This document shows, in pieces, positions 57,241 to 64,000 of a stretch of 64,000 nucleotides of DNA (position 1 is the stretch's first letter; every line of letters begins with the position of its first letter). Location of the stretch: contig CM064573.1 of the NCBI GenBank assembly GCA_032716605.1, forward strand, positions 6,524,739-6,588,738. Direction: 5' to 3'. The notes under the pieces are model-generated. The model was not told where the DNA came from and searched no databases. It worked only from the letters and a program-made list of their open reading frames with translations. The DNA is from Paralithodes platypus. Lineage: Eukaryota; Arthropoda; Malacostraca; Decapoda; Lithodidae. A program made the position numbers and the translations under genes.

Positions 57241-57640
57241 TATATGCTCAGGCCCAATCCCCATTTTGGGGGTAGCCGACTCAAGACAGATCAAGAACAG
57301 GGAAAACACAAAAACAACATAAAACAAAAAATAAACACAGATAAAAACACAAACTCACACACATCCAGGTCACCCAGGAGAAGACCCAGAGACCAGGGTT
57401 ACCAAGGTCGCTCCAGCACTCCCCCGGGCCCTGACCACCCGGAGAGGTTCCGATCTCGGCAGGCAGACATGCAGCGGAGCCAAAGCCACAAGCCCTCCCA
57501 CCACACTTCCAGGCACACCCTTCATATTAATCGTCCCCCCGGGCCAGGCGCCTGATGGACTATTATCTAGTCGAACTTGCGCCCGACCCCTTACTCCAAA
57601 TGACCACGTGTTCACTCAACTATTCACAAGCATTCTCCAT
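57241..57640 (-). other. Probable LINE 3' UTR
   Basis: It lies just downstream (minus strand) of the LINE fragment at 57641-58289 and contains CAGGCCCAATCCCCATTTTG with GGGGGTAGCCGACTC. GC-richer than its flanks. Assignment is by position. Confidence 0.4.
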
Positions 57641-58289
57641 TCACTCCTGTCCACCACCACTTCCCCTGCCTGATCTACTGTATAGTCATTCCTCTATCAT
57701 CCAAAGCCTTTCTTACACAGTCTCTCCATCTCAATGGGGGTCTTCCTGCCCTTCTATCTCCCCTTGTACCTGACTCACATATTCTCTTTGTAAGCCTTTC
57801 ATCTCCCATTCGTTCAACATGACCATACCAGCTCAGCACCCTTCTGTCCACTCTGGCTGACAAATGTTCCTGCTGCCCCACTCTCCTACGTATCTCTTTA
57901 TTCCTCAATCTGTCTCTACGAGTAACTCCACATACTCCTCAAGCAGCTCATCTCCATCACATCCAGCCCTCTTTTCTCCTTTTCCTTCAGAGCCCATGTC
58001 TCAGCCCCATACATCACTGTTGGCACAACAATTCCTTGATACAGTGCACTTTTTACTTTCACTCCGAGATTTCTCGTCTTCCACATACTTCCCATTGCTC
58101 CGAAAACCTTCCTTCCTTCACACACTCTGTTTTACCTCCACTTCCATACCTCCACTCCTGCTTATCGTTCCTCCTAGATCTTTAAAACACTCTACTTGTT
58201 CCAATATTTCCCCATCCAGCCTCACATCTAGATTCACCCTATGCTCTCCCCTATTACACACCATTACTTTACTTTTTATTGACGTTCAC
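57641..58289 (-). pseudogene. LINE C-terminal domain fragment, cut by BEL LTR
   Basis: Frames on the minus strand: VNVNK, then HRVNLDVRLDGEILEQVECF and KDLGGTISRSGG, then ALYQGIVVPTVMYGAETWAL (58125-57916) and RRVLSWYGHVERMGDERLTK, AGRPPLRWRDCVRKALDDRG (57908-57675). This is the post-RT domain of endonuclease-RT LINEs (YLG..IS..G, L....V.P...YG.E.W, GH..R). Frames are broken at three or more points. The upstream end stops abruptly at the LTR at 58290. It is a different family from the LINE at 38601-42347. Confidence 0.8.
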
Positions 58290-58862
58290 TGTCGGGAATT
58301 TAGATAGAGAGGTTAAATTACATATCACTGGTACATGAAATATCCCAACAATTAGTTATAATATAATTACCAACGAGGTATTCGATGGGTGTAATCCAGT
58401 CCCCCACACACGGTTAATTCAATTGCATGACATGTAGGAATGTTCACATAATACAATATCGATACAATGAACTTAGCTTAGAGGACTGGTGATGTAGGAC
58501 TGTTGTTAATATTGTTATAGATTAATATTTGTAGCACATGGTGAACTGTGGGTTGAGTCTGAGCCGGGGGAGGAGATGTTGACTGTATGGTGTTGATTGA
58601 GAGACTAAAGGGCCGGCGTCCGATCGCTTCGCGAAATTACATATGGTTGCCGGCTCATAATAATTATAACCCATAACTTGGTTTCATAATACATCTAGAG
58701 CTGATGTAGATATTTATACATTACAGTTAATATTTAACCTAACTTAAGAATAAACTACAATACACAAAGAACCAGCCGAAATCGTACATGCGATACGATA
58801 CCGCCAAATTCAAATGTTCTATTAGACCTAAACCTGTCGGGATCATTACCCTATTCCCGACA
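58290..58862 (-). mobile_element. BEL/Pao 3' LTR
   Basis: On the minus strand the LTR starts TGTCGGGAATAGGG at 58862 and ends CTAAATTCCCGACA at 58290. The ten terminal bases are perfect inverted repeats (TGTCGGGAAT/ATTCCCGACA), in the TGT...ACA form of BEL/Pao LTRs. It starts about 65 bp beyond the integrase stop, after TTGGTGGCGGGCAATA. 573 bp. Confidence 0.7.
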
Positions 58863-58927
58863 TATTGCCCGCCACCAAAAATGATATACAGGAGCTATAT
58901 ACAGAGAACAAAAAAAGGACATCGAAG

Positions 58928-60361
58928 TCAAAGATCACCTTGTTTGATCTTTGATCTCCAAACATCCACGGAACTCATAGCCGCCCTCCTTTTGGGACGA
59001 GCGCCACCTGAAGCCTGAGGAGGATCATCCTTCTCATCATCAGCTGCCCCACCTTGAGGAGCACTGTCACCAGCACTCTCCCGCGGAGGGGTATCAGTAG
59101 AGACGCCAGGATCATCCGGCAGTTCTACATCCTGCTCCAAGGGATATAACCTTACGACTGGGCGAGTAGTAACCCCAGTCGAAGTTCGTATTCTAGCAAC
59201 CCTTATAAGACCATCAATGCCCTGGAACAAATCGATAATCCTCCCAAGCTTCCAAAATAACCTAGGACGCTCATCATGAATCAGGACGATATCCCCGATA
59301 CGAGGCCATCGTTGATTCGTCCCTTTGATCTTATGAGAGTGACGCTCGCGAAGAGACAGCAAATATTCTTGGGTCCACCGTTTCCATAGATCGTCGGACA
59401 CCTTGTTTACATACTGGAAGCGACGACGTGTGGCGTCAGCATTGCCGAACGTAGGGTCATGCAGATCTTCGTCATTTACGGACGATCTAGGAAAGGTATT
59501 AAGGGTTCGTCCACGTGTTAGCATAGAAGGCGAAATGGGTAAGAGGTCATCAACATCTGCCGAGGTATAGGTAAAGGGCCTGTCGTTGACTGACATCTCA
59601 ATTTCTATTAAGATGGTTTGCAACTCCCGTCTGGTCACCAGTGCCCTTCCTAATACCTTCTTCATGGCAGATTTGACGATACCGATAGTTCTCTCCCAAA
59701 TCGCCCCGAACCATGGTGCACTTGCTGGTATAAATCTCCACTGACAACCCTTTCCAGTGAGGGTAGCCACAACCTGCGGGTCATCCATTAAACTCTGGAG
59801 ATATTTAGAGGCCCCGACAAAACAAGTCGCATTATCGCTCATAATAATTTGAGGGAAACCATTGCGGCCTGCAAAGCGTCTTAGAGTATGCAAAAACCCC
59901 TCACTGGATAGGTCGTCAATCAATTCAATATGAATCGCTCTGGTTACCGCACATGTGAATAGGACGGCATATACCTTTATGATATTACCGGGCGATTCTC
60001 TAACATGAATCGCTCCTGTGTAGTCTACCCCGGTTACCTGAAATGGTTCAGTCCTTTGTACCCTGAACTCAGGCAAGGGAGGTAGATCAACTGGGGAGTA
60101 AGACTTACCCTGTAATCTTTTACAGATAGTACAGCTATTGTGGATCCCTTTAATTGCGTGTCGCATCTTAGGGATCCACCAACGTTGTCGCATATATGCC
60201 AGAACATAATTTACGCCAAAATGTAGGCAGGTCCTATGGCATTGGCGAATCAACAGTTTGGTAATCAAATGAGAGGAGCTAAGGAGGACAGGATATTTCG
60301 CAGAATCAATAATGTCCGCTTTTTGTATCCTGCCTCTACACTTAATTATGCCTCCTTCCAT
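58928..60361 (-). pseudogene. BEL/Pao integrase
   Basis: Integrase inserts the element cDNA. Residues from the Met at 60361: zinc-binding H-H-C-C around His42/His47 and Cys77/Cys80 (NSCTICKR), core DDE at Asp113 (VTGVDYTG), Asp176 (IIMSDNATCF) and Glu223 (IWERTIGIVKSAMKKVLG), then a C-terminal RIGDIVLIHDE..RLFWKLGRI domain and an acidic/Pro-rich tail. All catalytic residues are present and the frame is intact for 477 codons. The Met is artificial: upstream coding (RQLGLY) is in another frame after a one-base slip near 60350. Confidence 0.9.
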
Positions 60362-61030
60362 ATAATCCTAGCTGCCTCATTAAGTTTGAGGGTTTGGCCT
60401 TTGACTCCTTGCTCAGGATTTGATGTTCAGTAGGATAAGATTCCTTTTGTACTAAACATATTAGTTTCGCTTCTGCTGATCTCAATTCATGGAGTCTGAT
60501 ATGCTTCGAATCTTCACTAAGGAAAGACCCGTGAGCCCGACTTCTCATGTTGTTAATGAAACGGTATATCCATGCAAATACCCGTATTACTTGATCATAG
60601 CTGCCGTAACGTTCCCACTCTACCAACTTGTTATCCTGATGTGTAGTACTCGCATTCGAACTACTTAACACATCATCTTGGGGCCGACTTGAAGGATCAG
60701 ATATGTATTCCATGAAATCCTGAGGCCATTCAGTTGGAAATGTAAGCCATGGAGGTCCATGCCACCAAATAGAGGACGACATAAACTGTTGCGCCGGGAT
60801 CCCCCGGGAAATTATGTCACTGGGGTTATCCCTGGTGCTCACATAGCGAAATTTAGCTGTAGGAACTAACTTATGTATCTCATCAGTGCGATTAGAAACA
60901 TAAACAGGTAACACTTTCTGGCTGTGTACCCATTAAAGCGCTATTTGACTGTCACTCCAGACATAGACGTTATTAATCTGTAGTATGTCTGTATAAGCAT
61001 CCAGTGTAAACTTTATTAGACGAGCAGACA
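60342..61030 (-). pseudogene. BEL/Pao RNase H C-terminal part and linker
   Basis: In a frame shifted from the RT: LIKFTLDAYTDILQINNVYV then WSDSQIAL, a stop in place of the expected residue before WVHSQKV (about 60933), then NRTDEIHKLVPTAKFRYVST and RDNPSDIISRG, the typical end of BEL RNase H. The linker to integrase continues to RQLGLYG. WSDS supplies a catalytic Asp. Broken by one slip at each end and one nonsense codon. Confidence 0.8.
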
Positions 61031-62690
61031 TATCAATGCAGTAAGTTCTAATTTAGGAACTGTAATCTTCTTTATAGGGGCTACTTTGGCCTTCGCTATA
61101 GCCAGCGTCGCTTCTCTACCATTGCATATGTATATGGCAGTACCGTACGCACTATTACTAGCATCAGAAAAGGCATGTAGATCCACCTGGTGACCACTAA
61201 TAACCTGACGAGGAAGTTGGACCTTGCAACATGTGGAAAGGTCCGACCGAATCAACCGCCAAGTATCTTGTAACTCAATCGGGAGGGGCGTGTCCCAATC
61301 TAGTTTTAGCGGCCACAGTTGCTGTAAAAACATACGAGCACGGATTGATACAGGCAACAAAAAACCTAGGGGATCAAACAACCTCGCAGACAAGCTTAAG
61401 CAGTTTCGCTTGGTCATAAGCTCACTGCCGCATGGGGTGTGACAGAAGGATATACAATCTGTGGTAGTGTCCCATTTGTGGCCTAAAAACTTCACCTCAC
61501 TATTCTCAGTAGCTACACCGTCAGAAGCAAATTGGCCTTTCAAAAGATTACTATTAGTGGCCCATTCTCTCAAGTATAGATGAGCCTTGGCAAATATATC
61601 GCGGATCTCCCAGCATCTCTTGAGCAATAAATCTTCATTGTCTCCGGTGCCTTGAAGATTGTCCACATAGATCCCCTGCTTGATCTCATTCTTGAAGTCA
61701 GGATCTAGTCCAGCCTCCTCAAGATGACGCAAGATAGTAGCGTTGAGAAGGAACTGGGAACAGGTCGCCCCGAATAAGACGACTCTGAACCTGTAGACCA
61801 GATACTCTGAATCTAGATCCATTGGGTCCCGTGGCCATAAAAATCTTGTCGAGTCCCTGTCTTCACGATGGAGTTGAAGCATCAGGAAGGCCTTCTCAAT
61901 ATCGGCGACCCATGGAAACTTATGACATCTGAAGCGCAACATAATTTGCGCTAGATCAGAGACCAGGGACGGACCCGTGTACAGACAATCATTCAGGCTA
62001 TAGGAGCGATCACTGGATTTAGCAGAGCAGTCATACACAATACGAACAGGAGTGGTGGAACTGTCCTTTTTAATCCCATGGTGAGCAAGGTAATGGATGT
62101 TATCCCCATACTCATTGAGATCTACTCTCTCCACAAATCCACGTTGTACCTGCTCGGCTAAAACTGCCGCATAAGTCTCGCAATAACTTGGATCCTTGAC
62201 AAACTGCTTCTGAAGGCCACGTAACCTACCAAGTGCTAGATGGAAATTAGTAGGTAATTTACTCTTGTTATCATTCCAAGGGAGCCTTACCACATACTGA
62301 CCTCTGCCAGAGTCATACGTTACAGTCTCTTCATACGAGCTTAATGCTAGCTTGGACTCACGATCAAGTTCATGTGGGTCAATTCCAATATTGTCCAAGT
62401 CCCATAGCTTATCTATATCAGTACATGTATTATCAGGCACATTTGGCCTAATATATTTATCTATGGGGCTTACTGCTACCTTGAGGACCGTAACCACCTC
62501 CACTTGTGTGTCTTGAGAGGAAGTGGCATAGGATCCAGTAATGGCATACCCTTGGATCGTGGGGAGCATTATAAGCTTATCTACCCGCCGATATCCAGGG
62601 TGAACCAGGTCGTAGTAATAATCAGCTCCGACCAGTAGCATAATACCATTGTTAGCAGAGAGTTGACCATCAGCCAGTTTATCCCTTGCT
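61016..62690 (-). pseudogene. BEL/Pao reverse transcriptase and RNase H N-terminus
   Basis: The frame is open for at least 541 codons from the Met at 62641. MLLVGADYYYDLV is the conserved block between protease and RT. RT motifs: VRIVYDCSAKS at 199-209, WVADIEKAFLMLQL at 244-257 (motif A), VVLFGATCSQFLLN at 287-300 (motif B), IYVDNLQGT at 324-332 (motif C; the second Asp is Asn, a form seen in this superfamily). RNase H starts at VDLHAFSDASNSAYG and KLELTALI. It stops at TALICLLV through a slip. The upstream frame extends to about 62690 (LADGQLSANNG). Confidence 0.9.
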
Positions 62691-63761
62691 TCTGAGATAT
62701 TTCAAATGTGGTTGAATCTCTGATGCTATATAGAAACTGGGTAGTGTGTCGACCACAACAGCCTTGATGGGACATACCTTTTTTCTATACACATAGGAAA
62801 TCTCCACTATATCATAGTCACTGGTATCTATTTCACCAGTGAAACCATGGAGACGCAAATTCTCTTGACCCTTGCTGGTACACTTGAGCTGGGGTAATGA
62901 TGACCGCAGAACGAATGACCTCTGTGAGCACTGGTCAAGTAAGGTGCGCGTCATTATAGTATTATTATTACTCCCCACTACTGGCAGCATCATAGTAGGA
63001 AGCAATTGACATTCTCGAGAAGCAATGGACATGGCAGATACTTTATCACCCTCGCTCTTACTTTTCTCATGTGACTCTTTGGGGGTTCTCCCCTTTTCTT
63101 TGCCGTCGTGCGGATCAGACTGGGTGCAATGAACATATGAAGAATGAGAGTCTTGAGTTTTAAGGCGTCTGTACCGTTTGAATGCTTCCTCCTTATTGCG
63201 GACAGCAGTAGAACAGGTGTGAGTAAACCAAGATTTTTTAGCATTAGTCTGAGAGAAAGAGAATGGAATGTATGCTTCCATGCCCGATAGGATTACCTCG
63301 GTAATGCGTTCAGCACTCTCCGAGGGTCCTCGGCCACGGAAGCAGAAATCATTCCATGGGAAATCAAAGAAGTATTGCCGAAGAGCCTCCCAGTCGGCAG
63401 CGCCAAAGTGCCACAAGCGCCGCCAGCTAGGAGGATCGGGTGGCCGTACTGGAGAGATAGGACAGGTGACAGAGATAAGTTTATGGTCGGAGGAGCCCAA
63501 AGGAGAGAAAAGATCGACAGTATAAGAAGAAGGGTTAGAAGTTAGAAACAGGTCAAGAATGTTGGGCCGATCTCCGATGCGATCCGGGATACGGGTGGGT
63601 TGCTGAACTAACTGCTCTAGGTCATTTAGGATAGAAAAGACGTAGGCTTGTTCACCAGGTGGATCAGTAGTGTGAGAGGAGAGCCATTGGCGGTGGTGAA
63701 CGTTGAAATCTCCTAAGATGGAGATTTCTGAGAAAGGAGAAATGGATAGAATGTGTTCCAC
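62679..63761 (-). pseudogene. Chimeric frame: jockey-like endonuclease fused to BEL protease region
   Basis: One 360-codon frame. Residues 1-210 are LINE endonuclease and following linker: [17 protein letters not shown] at 13-29 (GDFN motif), [20 protein letters not shown] at 57-76, [12 protein letters not shown] at 87-98 (SDH motif), and [20 protein letters not shown] at 150-169. From about residue 217 it changes to BEL/Pao sequence: a basic stretch, then [11 protein letters not shown] at 253-263 and [18 protein letters not shown] at 271-288, the aspartic protease region where the usual D-S/T-G reads DQC. It ends [12 protein letters not shown] at a slip. It is probably a random join rather than a functional fusion, because both halves carry disabling changes. 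Confidence 0.8.
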
Positions 63762-64000
63762 TGTAGAGTTTAGAGTTTAGTTGGTAGAGTTAGGGGAAAG
63801 ATAGACAGCACAGAAATATTTAGTAAGAGAATGACAGGAAAGTTTGAGCTATAAAGTTGAGAATTCAGAGGAGTCGAAATCGGGAACATGAGAGCAAGTG
63901 AGTTTGTTGTGCACATATGCACAACATCCACCTTTGGCTTTGAAACTAGGATAGAGAAAGTAGGAGGATACAGAGAAGGGGCTGCTGGATGTTGCTAAAG
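63126..64000 (-). mobile_element. Jockey-like LINE, endonuclease fragment
   Basis: Upstream of the chimeric frame the minus strand reads SVSSYFLYPSFKAKGGCCAY and SHVPDFDSSEFSTL, stop, LKLSCHSLTKYFCAVYLSPN, stop before the GDFN block. This is the first half of the endonuclease, with two nonsense codons. It runs off the window edge. RT is not present; the LINE ends at the BEL junction. Confidence 0.75.

Larger units (their letters stand above)
58290..63125 (-). mobile_element. BEL/Pao LTR retrotransposon, 5'-truncated
   Basis: Order on the minus strand: protease, RT, RNase H, integrase, 3' LTR, as in BEL/Pao pol. gag and the 5' LTR are missing; the left end is joined at about 63125 to a jockey-like LINE. 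Frame breaks at about 62690, 61030 and 60350 plus one nonsense codon near 60933 show it is dead. No envelope gene is present. Confidence 0.85.

Overview
The window looks like intergenic DNA from a large, repeat-rich arthropod genome, most likely a decapod crustacean. The reasons are the very many long (TC/GA)n, (AC/GT)n and (TA)n tracts, many minisatellites, and the mixture of Penelope-like, CR1-like, jockey-like, RTE-like, BEL/Pao, P-like and hAT-like elements. The species cannot be fixed from sequence alone. No intact host gene, rRNA gene, functional tRNA gene or CRISPR array was recognised. Every long open frame is either a decayed transposable-element (TE) protein or a tandem repeat read as protein. 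A run of exactly 100 N at 43473-43572 is an assembly gap.

Layout. 0-8.8 kb: LINE tails, TTAA-flanked MITE-like elements (one inside another), a SINE, a long-TIR MITE, minisatellites and microsatellites. 8.8-13.6 kb: an AT-rich quiet stretch, a 60-bp satellite, then a frameshifted Penelope-like element on the minus strand with a hammerhead-like motif upstream and an inverted fragment of its reverse transcriptase (RT). 13.9-17.1 kb and 28.9-32.9 kb: two direct copies of a 1.3-kb unit. The first copy is interrupted by a 1.97-kb hAT-like element and the second by a 2.67-kb CR1-like LINE, so each copy shows the empty site of the other's insertion. 19.1-21.5 kb: a P-superfamily transposon with an 8-bp target duplication, sitting inside the end of a MITE. 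24-28.7 kb: a 30-bp satellite, a CR1 tail, a tRNA-Val-like SINE and a small MITE. 35-44 kb: microsatellites, a 35-bp satellite split by an RTE-like LINE, the N gap and a 24-bp minisatellite. 44-54 kb: a TA tract, an AAC-tailed SINE, a 31-bp satellite, a TTAA element, a tRNA-headed SINE and 41-bp and 81-bp satellites. 54.6-56.2 kb: another nested TTAA pair and a SINE. 57.2-64 kb: a LINE fragment, a BEL/Pao retrotransposon with a definable 3' LTR, and a jockey-like endonuclease fused in frame to the BEL protease region.

The elements do not form a working system. What the window offers is a layered insertion history: several insertions have their empty site, their target duplication, or both, in the same 64 kb, so relative ages can be read directly. 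The most unusual signals are the nested TTAA elements with a related empty site, the P-like element whose removal restores a MITE end, a hammerhead-like motif with a paired core substitution, the jockey-BEL chimeric frame, and related minisatellites with different higher-order structure at two loci.
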